This document shows, piece by piece, positions 34,537 through 46,290 of a DNA stretch of 64,000 nucleotides. The stretch's first letter is position 1. Each line of letters begins with the position of its first letter. A program made the position numbers and the translations under genes. The DNA comes from Lasiosphaeria ovina (Eukaryota; Ascomycota; Sordariomycetes; Sordariales; Lasiosphaeriaceae). The stretch covers positions 4,278,001 through 4,342,000 of the forward strand of contig JAULSN010000002.1 of the NCBI GenBank assembly GCA_033439765.1, read 5' to 3'. The notes beneath the pieces are model-generated. The model searched no databases, was not told where the DNA came from, and was given only the letters and a program-made list of their open reading frames with translations.

Positions 34537-36591
34537 TTTGAACTGTGAAAGAAGGCCTCGGGTTCAGATGTGTGTGATGAAAACCTGTCCAGCAGGAAGA
34601 ACAATAAGCAAAGGGAGAGAGGTGGTTGGGCTAGAAAGCTCGTAAATGAACTGAGTTGTGAGTGATGATCTGATAGAGAAAGGAAGATCAATGGAGGTTG
34701 AAGATACCGACTATATATACCGTTGAATATACAGGATCACTTCGAGTCGAGTACGCTCTCCCCAAAGACGCACGACCCTGGAACAGAAAGTTCCAGTTTC
34801 ACTTCTTGCCTCCATGTAGCAAGGGAAAGCTGTGACATGCGTACTGAGGTGGTGCAGGCCATCGCGAAACTGAATCTTCGCGGCCTGTTTTCGGTGGCGG
34901 TGCCCTGGAGCCAGTATGGTGCGATTCAGGGAAGCCTTGCCATTGGCGACTTGTGATTCACCAATCCGTCCGTGGCCCAAGTCTAGGCTCCTGGATAGCT
35001 TCATGTTGCAGCGCGAGGTTTATCTCAAACAAGCTTTATCGTCGGTCGAGCTCCGAGAATGGACTAGGTTTTAACAGACTGTGAGGCGCATGATCATATC
35101 ATGAGGATCAAAGCTCCGGGAAGGCTGGTTGATCCTCGGAAACCCGTGTATCCTACCCACAGACCTGGCGTCCACAGACCCAAACTGGGTATCCGATACG
35201 AGGCCCCACCGCAGTGGAGGACGGGAGAGAAACCGAGAAGACTTCTTGGGAAAAGCGGTCTCGGACTTGGTCTTGGCACGTGTTATATAGTGTTGACAAA
35301 CTTGTTGCAGAAGCGCCTGAAGTCATGTGAAGGATTCTAAAGCAGATGTCTGAGATATGACACCGACCGATTGGCGCAGTAGATGAATCAAGTAAGAAGA
35401 AAATGGGGGCATCTCTAGCTGAGCCTAGTGCGGCAGGGCTCTTGAGCGGGAGCCTCGAGGAAGATCTTAGTGCAGATGATCGTCGCCCTGTGCTTCTATC
35501 CTCTTGGCTCGTTTCATGTCGTGGGATACGAACATCTTGGGGGCACCAGCTTGATTCCGAGGCCGGCCAGTGATTGGAGGAGGGTACTTACTTAGTCGTT
35601 CAAGCTTGAATGAGGCTCTGCCTGCAGCTGCAGCCTGCGACTCCGTGAGGGTTGACCGAAGTATCATCAAATGCTCCGAATCCGAAGCAATCCAACAATC
35701 ACACAGGAATTTCGGATTACTGACCCCAATCCAATTCTTTCCCGAGCACATTCAATAGTATGCTGTTGCTCGCTGAATATGAATCGCGGGCGCGCAGTTA
35801 ATTGGGGGTGGCTCGCCCACGGACAGCGTTCGCACTTCTCCTGCTGCTTCAGACCCCGCCACAAATGGCAATTATTGGGTGTAGCCTCCACGCTGATGAT
35901 CTTTTGATGTCCTGTTACCCTCACCGGCTGCCGATCGAAACAGACGCGGGAATCAATTCCAGGGGTGATGTGAAACACTGGCTTCTTCGCCGGGCTGTGT
36001 CGTCGATCAAACTGATGTGGCTTGGGGGCAAGAACGGGGGATCAAAGGAAACCAATCGCAACCAAGTAATCATTCCGAATAGAACAAAATAAGGAAGACA
36101 ACGAAGTAAATCCGGGGAGCACCACAGCCCCGGCCTTTATCACGCTCAACCTCGACGGAGGCTTTTGGCAACTTGATGATCCAAAACACCATCTGGATGC
36201 AGGCAGAAAGGGAAACTTGCGCCATTAATATTCAGTTGAAACTCCCCTGTTTTTCTTCGGTATCACCGCCGAATCAGTCACAGTCACCGTAGGAACCACA
36301 TGGGCGGTGAGACTGTAACGGCCCTGCATGAACTCGTATTCCAAAGCTTGGGAGATATTCATCGTCTGGCGTTTGAGTGAGCAGGCAGGCGAGTTTGCTT
36401 GTAGTGTTGGCAAGAGGAAGATAAAACTCTGTCACAGTATTATCCTGATCAAGGTGATTATCGTCTTGAAACAACACATATGGGCTGAGAATAGGAAAAA
36501 GCCCCAACTTTATCTGTATTCATTAGCCAGGGCGGGGTTTCCGTGGCTCAAGTCTCCATTGTTCCGAAATTATCATCTAGACCTATAGTTG
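34537..36591. other. Intergenic spacer between the Egh16-like and HEI10-like genes
   Basis: About 2 kb with no supportable gene. It includes the promoter of the Egh16-like gene at its left end and, at its right end, the 3' region of the HEI10-like gene. Confidence 0.55.
34712..34719 (-). promoter_or_regulatory. Probable TATA box of the Egh16-like gene
   Basis: TATATATA lies about 175-180 bp upstream of the start codon, a plausible distance for a fungal gene with a leader of around 100-150 nt. Confidence 0.45.
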
Positions 36592-38001
36592 TTATGACCG
36601 TCGAACAATGCCTGGGATTGTCTCATAGAGCCGAGTGTTGGGTCTCTGGATCTGGCTTGAGGACGATAGGGCTGGAACTTGGGCGGCTAGAAAAGTTAGC
36701 ATCGAGGTTGGAATGCCCGTTCTAGGAGATACGCACATCCACCTCTCCCCAACGGAATTCTTGAACCTCCCATATCACCTGGGATATGAACAACCCTCGC
36801 CTCTCCCATGTTTGCGTTGGCAGTTGTCCCTGAGAACCGAGCCGAGCTTGGAATAGGTATTCTCGTCCCGATGTTACTCCCAGGCCCAGATGAGAAGGCC
36901 GAGACTCCCGCATTCCTGGGAGATACAGCATCTAACGGCGGGCTAGAAATTTCTTCCCAGACAGTTAGCTCTACGCACATGGGTCAGGGTCAAAGTTCAG
37001 GACTCACGCTGTGTAGGTGCCGGTTTGTCCCACCCTATCAGGGCTTTTGGTCCGCTCTGGACCCTCGGAAAAGAAGGGGCTGCGGGAAAGTTGGGGGTTG
37101 TGGGAAAGTAATTGGGAACAGCATCTCTTTCGCTACCTGGCATAATTCTAAGAGGGCCTTGTGACTGCTGTGAGTAGAGACTGGAGTATGGACGACTTTC
37201 AGTCTCTGTAGCAGGCCTCACTCTCCCGACATCAGGGGCGTTGTTTGATGTCTGGTCGAGCAGAACTCTTTTCTTCAGCTTGTTGTAGAGTTCCTGAGAC
37301 CGCATGAGCTCATTCTTCTTGTCGGATAATGTGAGACGGAGATCTTCACAGCTCCTTCTAAGTTCCTGTTGCTCCGTCTCCATGTCTGGGGCACATATTA
37401 GTTGTAGACTCAAACCACCGGTGAGCTAGAACAACCTCTTATCTTGGCAGTCAAGGTGCGGATTCTTTCATTCCCCTGATTCCACATGTTTTCTACTGCG
37501 CGCTCGAGCTGGACGGTATGCTGTTCCATGTCCCTATTCTTTTGCATCTGGTACAGGCTAATGACGGTCAGCCAAGATCAGAGAAGTACCTGCAGAGGTC
37601 CTAAGAGGTAGCGGACATCTGGTTGGTCATCTGATATGACCAGAAGCTCAGAGCTTTCCCAGCACATTCCATGACGATGGTAGGGCTCAGGCCACTCAGG
37701 ACAACCGACTTCCACTCCTCGGACGGATGGAGAAGCTGCTTGCAGACTTCGGAGGCGGTGAGAGGCTGCTGGCAGACGGGGCAAGTGTACGGACCCTGCC
37801 CAGCAAACCTGTGCTTGCTCGCGCACTCGAGGCAGAGCACGTGGCTAGGTAGCGGCGTAGTTTCACGATTTAGCTGCCGCACACTAGTCGTAAACACATG
37901 GAGGCGAGAAATGCGTCGACAAACCTGCAAGCAGTTACCAGTGCCTGGTCCGTAAGCTGTGCTCCGCAGGTGCTAACATTGCAAGTCAAGCCCTGCTCCA
38001 T
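36592..38001 (-). CDS. hei10: HEI10/CCNB1IP1-like meiotic RING E3 ligase
   Basis: HEI10-type RING proteins act on the synaptonemal complex and mark future crossover sites in meiosis. Exons in transcription order: 38001..37925, 37844..37617, 37557..37436, 37385..37008, 36970..36737 and 36686..36592, about 377 aa. The RING residues are Cys7, Cys12, Cys25, His27, Cys30, Cys33, Cys47 and Cys50; then comes the family block SGLSPTIVMECAGKALSFWS and a coiled coil ending QELYNKLKKRVLL. Intron 2 uses the donor GTCCGC but restores TNQ-I-LYQ exactly. From 37008 on the model is uncertain: intron 4 is only 37 bp in this reading, and two frames are open. Stopping at 36997 instead gives 271 aa. An alternative start at 38013 adds four residues. 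Confidence 0.78.
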
Positions 38002-38863
38002 TGTGAAGGACATGCCTTCGATTTCGGACAACTTGGACAAATTAAGGCAGGAAGGTAGTGCCTCGGGGTAAGGAAGGAGGCAAGAAAGTAAATGGCAGTA
38101 GATGTTGGCTACACAAAAATGGTAAGAAGATGGCAGGGCTACCTTATGGGCAGGGCAGTCGAATGTAGGCACCTCATTCCGTAGAAAGCAGAAACTGCCA
38201 GTGGCTTTCACATTCGATTCGAACCAGGCTTCTTTCCATGCCAGACAGCGTGCAACTTGCGTTCCTGCCTCCATTAATGGAAGTTGCAAGTAAGTTACTG
38301 CCTAGTAGTAAGGTACTAGCCCTGCCCTTCACTTAGACTCCACGTTCCTTCCAAAAGAGCCTTTTGCAACCTTGAACGGGGTAGGCGCGACCTTGTACTG
38401 ACACAATCCGGATGTAGGGCGGATCTAGTTATCAATTGTCGCAGTCGAGACTACAGGTTTTGAGCTAGACACCTGAGAATTTGGGCTTCTCTCAGTTTCA
38501 TTCTGCTGTTGAGATCACTCATTTCAAAGTCTCTTGACTCAGAAACCTCGTCGTGTTGAAGTGACAGTATCGCCAATTCCCAAGCTGAATAGTAACAACA
38601 CTCAAGCCACACTGTAGCGCGCCACAACTAGTTCCTTATGTCTCCACTCGGTGCGGTGCTCCACGCCAAGCACCCCGCCTTCGTGGCTGGGGCCCAGTCG
38701 GAGCTAGGCACCCACCTCCACTATCCCGGAAGGACGAGGGGTTGTTGGCTGCACGGGTGACAACCTACCTTGCCTACATGATATCCCCGCGACACTCTTG
38801 TCCAGCATCACGTCGCGTCCAGGACCGCCTCCACCACAACGGCAGACCCGAGACCTATAAAAG
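38002..38863. promoter_or_regulatory. Divergent intergenic region between the HEI10-like gene and ula1
   Basis: No third gene is seen. The HEI10 frame stays open upstream to 38289, but that part has no recognisable motif and is more likely leader. Confidence 0.5.
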
Positions 38864-40775
38864 ATGACCGAGATAGTGACCAGCCAGACTCCGCCTATAC
38901 TCAACGGCCCCTCGGAGAAAGAACGCAAATATGACCGCCAACTCCGGCTTTGGGCGGCAAGCGGGCAGGCGGCGCTCGAATCTGCCAACATCCTGCTTGT
39001 AAACTCTGGCGCAGGAACTGTTGGCGTCGAGGCCCTCAAGAACCTGGTTCTCCCTGGTATTTCCCCCGCTGGTACTTCAGGCCAGGAGGTTGGCGCTTAT
39101 ACTTTGGCCTTCTAGGAATTGGCCGCTTTGCGATTTACGACGATGCCCTTGTCAACGAAGCGGACCTAGGCGTCAACTTCTTCCTAGATGAGAGCTGTCT
39201 CGGGAAGTCTCGGTCACAATCTCTGACGGCTCTCCTACTCGAGCTGAACCCCGAGGTCCAGGGTGCTTGGTTCCCCAACAGAGAGGTATAGAGCATGCTG
39301 GCGGACCTTCTACGCGTTTTCGAGCTTGCCCTCTTGCTGACCGGCTACCGGGCTACAGAACGTGACGAGCCTCGAGTCCTTGCTCGTCTCTTCTCCAGTG
39401 TTCACTGCCGCCATATATACTTATCCAGTTCAGCCAGAGCACCTCTCGCTCCTCAAGACATACGGCCTACAGCACAAAATCCCCTTATTTGGGGTGCATT
39501 CTGCTGGATTTTATTCCTATTTCAAGATTGGCCTGCCTGGGGCGTTTCCCATTGTCGACACACACCCAGACGAGACTGCGACAACTGACTTTCGTTTATT
39601 AACGCCATGGCCGGAGCTTCTCACATTTGCGAGAGATTTGACGAGGGATATCGATAATCTAGATCACATGGAACACGGCCACCTGCCATATGCTGTCATT
39701 CTCCTGTATTATCTCGACCAATGGAAGCTCGCACATTCAGGCGTGAGCCCAAAAACATACAAGGAGAAAACAGAATTTCGCAAAATAGTGCAGAGTGCTG
39801 CGAGAACCGACAACGCTGAGGGCGGCGAGGAGAACTTTGAGGAAGCAGCGGCAGCTGTGCTGAAGACGCTCGTATCTCCTTCTCTTCCATCTGGGCTCAA
39901 GGAGGTCTTTGAGTACAAGAGCAAATTTCCCGTGAGTTATTTGGTTACCTCTGTATATGCTATTGATGTCGTATACTAAGGGTGTCTCTTAGGCTGAGGA
40001 GAGGTCTGGATTCTGGATTATCGCGGATGCGGTGGAAAAGTTCTATGCCGAGCACCAGTGCCTTCCAGTTCCGGGCAATGTCCCGGACATGAAGGCGCAG
40101 TCAAAGGTCTACGTTCAGCTTCAGAACATTTATAAAGCTAAGGCCCGCCAGGATGCCGCCGAAGTGCTGAACACGGTTCGGGCTACCGAAGGCGGCCAAA
40201 ACATTGATCCCGCTGAAGTGGAGCTATTCTGCAAGAATGCGGCCTTCGTCAAGCTGATTAACGCCACAGGAGGGGATAGCAATTCTACTGCCAGCGCTGG
40301 TGACCATCTGAAGACAGTTGTGGGTGAGTTTCGCCCCCCTCTCCTACCTTCCCAAGCCCCTGTCCGGAGCCGCTTGTGCGTCTCGGTTGTTGTACCATCC
40401 GGTCAAGTAACACTTTTCGCCACAGACCAAGAGCTCGAAAATGACAAGAACGCGGAGGCGATGATGATGCCCCTGTCTCTTTTACCCATCTACCTAGCCC
40501 TGCAGGCTACGTCGCACGTGTCCTCGGCCAACGCGGACGAGATACTCGCAGAGATTTGCAAAGTGGTACCAGGGGCGAATCAGAACGAGAGGATAGTCAA
40601 GGCCGCTCACGAGGTTGCCCGAGCCGAGGGCGGCGAATTGCACAACATTGCCGCGCTGACGGGCGGGATGGTGGCTCAGGAAATGATCAAGATCGTCACC
40701 AAGCAGTACGTGCCCATCGATAACACGTGCGTCTTCGACGGCATCAACAGCCGATGCCAGGTCCTGCGCTTATGA
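38864..40775 (+). CDS. ula1: NEDD8-activating enzyme E1 regulatory subunit (Ula1/NAE1/APPBP1)
   Basis: Ula1 pairs with Uba3 to activate the ubiquitin-like protein NEDD8/Rub1, which is then attached to cullins. Exons are 38864..39056, 39116..39285, 39359..39931, 39993..40323 and 40426..40775, giving 538 aa. The N-terminal ThiF-type adenylation fold is seen in [20 protein letters not shown], then [16 protein letters not shown] and [20 protein letters not shown]. The C-terminal part has [20 protein letters not shown] and ends with the typical [13 protein letters not shown]. As in other regulatory subunits I see no catalytic-Cys motif. The introns are 59-102 bp with clean phases. Confidence 0.93.
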
Positions 40776-43700
40776 CCAGGAGGCCAAATGGGGGACGCGC
40801 CATCAGATGGGGCAAGGGAGGCGAGGCGACAGGCACTCTCCCCATGGGGTGAGGCAATAGGTATTCTACCTGGGGTTTGATTTTAGGGTTCGTCGGGAAA
40901 AGTTGTCGGGCATGAGGAGACTCTGGGGTAGCAGCGGGGGATGGAAAAGGAGGGGGGAGGCGTTTATGGGTGTAGACAGCGACACGTTGAATTAGACCAG
41001 GCCAAAAGAGCAACTAGCGAGAAGAAGAATAGACAAGCTGCATGGCCAAGGTGGGCTCTCAGGCTGAGGGGATTTTCGGCACTGGCTTTGCAGATCCGGG
41101 TTTAATCAGGCATCTGGGCTTTTTGAGAAGGGACGGAAGCCGCGGACCCAAAAAAAAGTTGGAGTTGGAAGCGGAGAGATGGGGAGGGGCGGGAGAAACG
41201 GGAGGCTCGATGCACTTTGTTTCTTCGTCTTGCTCTTCCCTCTGGTTTTCTTTCCGCCTCTTGCTCCAAGTAATCTGGAAGCCAAAGATGCCGTTGTTGT
41301 TGGCGGCGGTTACACGGCGGTTACACGGTAGGTAACGTAGGTAGGCAATGTATGTACCTTTATTTGGGAGGTAGAACAAGCTACGACGGTGATTGCGGCA
41401 GTTATTTTATAAAATTTATTCTTTCTTTCTTTTTATTTCCCCTCCGTTCGTTGTACGCATTGTTGGAGAAGAATACAGGCGTTTTCTCTTTTCTAATCGG
41501 TTAGGTGCCTGGACTCGGGTTGGTTTCGCTCATCAATTAGATACCTGGTTCGGCTCCGGCCGTTGCTGGATTCCGGCCGGCCCACTCACTCACTTACACG
41601 CGATGATGCACTCATTCAGATACTCAACGGTGCCTATCCGTACATACATCAGCCTCCAACCCCATACCTACGTATCATATCATATCATATGCCAGTACCC
41701 GGCCTACGTACGTCTTTTGTGTTTTTTTGTGGGGTTTTCTCCACGGTACCCCGCGAGATGGTCTCTGGGGTGGGTGTCTGCCAGTGTGTGATTCTTTCGG
41801 ACCGCAGGTCCCTCAATGGAACATCATGGCAATACTACATCTACAACCTCCCCCGCAATGATATATAGAGCGTAGGTTGTGCGTGTGGGTGTGTGGTAAA
41901 GTGTGTGGCGATGTGGCCGCCGCCCAGAAGAAGCTGGCTCTTGGTTTGGAGAAAGAAAAAACAAGAACAGAAAAGAAGGATAATGGAAGAAGAAAAAGAA
42001 AAGAAAAAAAAACGGCGTGCCTGCAGGACCTCTCTCTAGACTTGTAACCGGGAGGACTGTTACCTACCTACCTACCTAACCTTTCACGCGCGCAAGTGGC
42101 TTCGCATTGCATCTCAGCCGGCAGTAGTAGTACGTACGTACGGTAGCAACAGTGGTGATAACCATTGGAAACAGTTCTGTGGTTTTGCGGACGCAGTGTT
42201 ATTTATTTTTCCTTCCCATTCTCTCCTTGTCAGTCTTTCCCTTACAAGCAGCCTGTTTTCGCGGTTGTTCGCCCCGTTCGTTGGCGACCCCCCCCATCCA
42301 TCCATCGGAGCTGTCGGGCCTGGGAAAAAAGCTCTTTGCGCCAACCCGTCACTCGACGATGTTACCTACCAAGCTTACCTTGGCTTTTGGCTTGCTTGCT
42401 TCCAAGATCGGGGGGAACATGGTAGTGCGGTGCACAGGAGAGAGAGGGAGTCTAGAACCACCGTTGGTGTTGCACTCGGCATCTTGGATCTGTGCCAGTG
42501 GGTAAGGCGCTCCAAGTCTTGTTTTTTTCTTCTTTTCTTGTTGTCACACTGCGTAGGTAGCCAAGCCCGTCGTCTCATATCCGTGGAGAGCCTTTCTTTC
42601 CACTTGCCCGTGCTATGGCAAATTCTGGCTGGGCAAAGTCTTGGGAATATCGTGTATATCTGCAAGTTGGCCGAGAGCAATGGACACTGGGCGTCAAGAT
42701 CCTGCAAGGTTGGCGCTGGTGACCCTCTGCTGCATGCAGGCCGATACCTACGTAGTGCATGCACGGGGACACTGCCTCCCAAGAGGAATATGTCGAGCAG
42801 CAGGGCAATTGCACATAAGCGAGTCTTGGGATGGCCGAGGTAGGGTGGGCCGAGTCGGTTCTCCCCGGAACCGCCCGGTAACAGTTCCCGCCATCCGAAG
42901 CTTCTGGCAGTGTCCGGCCGAGATGACAGACGAGAGAGGGACTGGAGGGTCGTGTGTATCGGGGAGTTTTTACTTCTTTTACTTCGCGTGTGATGGTGAA
43001 ACGCGCACAATATGTGTAGTCCTGCAAGGAAGAAAGAGAGAGACAGGTAGAGATAGAGAGCAAGATTGGAAGGATTGAGCTGCCGTGAAAGTCCGGGCCG
43101 GTGTCTCGAGAATATGAAGAATAGTATGATAAGACGGGAGTTCCTGGGCGGACCAAACTACGTACTGTGTAATCTGGTTTCTCCAGTCTTCCAGTCCTCC
43201 AATTACCTCAAGCTTGGCTAGGTTAGCTTACAGAGGTGAAGTAAGTAGCAGGGAAATCCCGAGAACATTTAAGGTGATACAGCGCTCGGGGAGTTCGGGG
43301 AGGGCTCTGTTGATTGGGCCAGACAGGGCCAGAAACAAAGACAGGGCAATCCTGGTCTTTCCCACAATGCATGATGAACGACATGTGCTGACCATGGGGA
43401 TGAGTGCGGGTTGGGTTGGCCGTGTGGGGAAAAGGGAACCCGAATTTCAGTTTTCCCAATTCTCCCAATTTTCCCCAGAGTTTGATAGGTGGTGTTTTGG
43501 ATTTCCAGAAGACTTCTTCCGGTCGGTCGGGCAAGGCGGCCTCGCTGCCCAGTCCGCTCTGCCACGATATCCTAGCTCAGGGTCAAGCAAGGAACATTCC
43601 AGTTTTCAGCATAGCGGGACACAAACACGGGCCGTATTCTCAGGTCCTCCACGCTCATTATTGGACGACTTGCGGGCAAGCGGCGGATTGCAGAGAGGAG

Positions 43701-44989
43701 CAACTTCCACTCAGCACTGTATGGGTGTGCGAGTGAGGGCCGCGCGCGTTCCTGTCGATGCGACCCCGAGAGGCGCAAAGTAGCAAAAACACCACATGGC
43801 ACATGGACGATCAGGAACAGACGGACAATCGGCTGACTGTCCGAGGCAATCTGGGCATGCTGCATTGAAGGCCACCCACGAACGACTGGTCAGGTGGCCG
43901 CCAATCCCGTCTTGCCGTATTTTAAGCTTTGATGCCGACCCAAACCGAGCACACCTCCCCGACTGCGAGCCTCAATTCGAGCTCGGAATAAACGCGTGTC
44001 GAGACGCCCATCAATGCGGCGGGCCTGTCCACAGCAGTCGCCGGAAATGATGGAGGTGGTTAAGATAAGGAGGCAGCGTAGAGGCTTTCTATCCCTAACA
44101 GCAGCACGCATGATACTCGAGACATGCAAAAAAGGAACGGGATGCTGGATAGGTGACCACCTAAGGGCGACCGGGCAATCCGAGTAAGGGAACCCAAAAA
44201 AGAAGAGAAAGAAAAAGACCGCCCCCCCAGCCAACGCCAACTCAATTAGACGGCTAGAGATGGGATAATAGCAATGGTATGGCTGCGTAGAAGGGCCGGG
44301 GTGTCGAGTAAGAAAGAATGACTTGCCTCGCGCACATGAACAGGTGGACAGGTCGCTAAATTAATTCAGGACGGCCTGATTAATATACGCGACTCTGCGA
44401 TTCCGAGAGCTTTGCCAGCGCCTGCCCAACCAGCCTCGCCAGCTCGCCCGTGTCGACCCACTCACGCCTCGCGGTGAGGTGAGAGAGCCAGGCGGCTTTT
44501 CGCAATCGGGAAGGCGACACAATGGAAAAGCAATAGCAGCAGCAATAACAGCAATGCTCGACGCGATGCGATAGGAGAGGCAGGAGGCTACCGCGGGACT
44601 CGAGGCTGTCGCTCGCTCTCAAATCTTCTAGCGCGGCCTCGTGCTGCTCGAGTCGGGCGATATTTCTCCTCAAGGAGGGGAGTCGACTCGGTCGAGACTG
44701 TCAGTTAATATCTCTGACCCTTTGGATGGTTTTGATGGTTGGCGTTAAGTGCTGGCGATGGGTGAGTGGACGGATGGTCGTTCGCTCTTTTCCCTTGTTC
44801 TGTGGGGATTTCGGAAAAGAGGCTGGGGGGGTTGTGTGGTGCCGTGACGCGAGCGAAGCCACATCGGGGTTGGGCCAGCTCCCATCACAGCCAAGCTTCC
44901 AACACCCACGACAGCCGGAGTGGGTAGCTTGTGGAGGAGGATAAAGCAGGGGTCTGCGAGGCTATTGCAGCCGGGCAAGCCACACCCAC

Positions 44990-45008
44990 CACACACACAC
45001 ACACACAC
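44990..45008. repeat. (CA)n microsatellite
   Basis: A run of CA dinucleotides in the gene-free region upstream of the CLR-2-like gene. Confidence 0.9.
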
Positions 45009-46250
45009 CACTGCCACTACCTCCCTCCTCTATCTGCTGTAACATCAGAGTAGGGACGTACGCCTATCTTCTGTTGCATGACAGCTTGTCCGCCATGACA
45101 AAATAGATTGGATTGCTCCAGACTGCCAGCGTACGGGGCGGCTACTAATCTAACAGATGCAACCGCCTCACGTTGCTCTGTGCTGGACGTAGTAGATAGG
45201 TAGGTAGGCAGGTAATAAGGCCAAGACGTGGCTTGTCTTGATGTCTTAACATCAAGGATATTCCGAGGAGGACTGCAAGTAGATTGTGACTTATCAAGCG
45301 AGGAGAGAAATAAAGAGATGACGGTGATCACTGATCTCCACTGCCAGTCCGTCTTTCCCAATATGATAGTCTCGGTTGCAACGTGGGGAAAGTACGCACG
45401 TCTCATGGTCCTGAACAATCAAGATTCAAATTAGCAGCGCCAGGGAAAGGGAAAGGTCGAGGCTCGCCGCCACTGCGGATGCGGATAGTTAGGCTGGGTG
45501 GCAGTCTCTGGTTGGACGATGAGTTGTGGGGAAGTTGCGACCAAGGCTTGGCGGGAGAAGATGGAAGGAAGGTGGCGCACACAAAATGATCTTAGGTTGC
45601 GAGGGGCAGACCACACACACCTCCACTGGCCGCCTAACGGTTCTAGATAGGGCACCACTTTAGTATTTCTTAATTCTTTCGGTCGGTCCCACTATACCAC
45701 CAAAACACCACCACTTGGCTGTCTCAAACATTACATCCGTCAAACGGAAGCTCCCCCGACTCGACACGACATTTGGGATCCAGGATGGGGATGGGGATGG
45801 AGGGGTAGCTCCTCCCTCCTCCTGGACAGCTTAGCTCAGTTGGAGGAGACGTTTGTTCGTTCAGCAAATGGCCCGAATGACACCACGCACTCGCTCCCAT
45901 TCACCCACCGTCTGAGTAGAGAATTTCCAAATCTCAGGAACTGTCATCTTGAGCTTTTGCTTTGCCCGGCTGTACTTGATCTATGCGTGGGGAAAACTTG
46001 GCCTGTGACAATGACAAGACTGCAGTGTCGCCTATCTTACCTAGGCACCTCAGGTACTGGAATACCTACATAGTAGGTATTCTCAGCAGTCGATGAGGCG
46101 CTGTCGTGGGGTCGTTGCTCGCTTACCTATTTTCAAAAGCTTGGCAATGATGTCGATTCCGGCTGCTCGGCCACGGCGCAGCCGGTAATTCATGTTGTTA
46201 GAACAGGGCTGCCCTGGCCTTGCCCCCAACATCGACATGGGCAGGCTGGA

Positions 46251-46290
46251 CCTGAGTGAGCCTGAGCCCTGAGCCCTGAGCCCTGAGCCT
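46251..46290. repeat. GAGCCCT short tandem repeat
   Basis: Three to four 7-bp GAGCCCT units flanked by partial copies. Confidence 0.85.

Noticed and set aside
45830..45905. tRNA-like start (TTAGCTCAGTTGGAGGAG) resembling an A box
   Set aside because: No B box (GGTTCGANNCC) follows at the right distance, and no acceptor or T stem can be formed.
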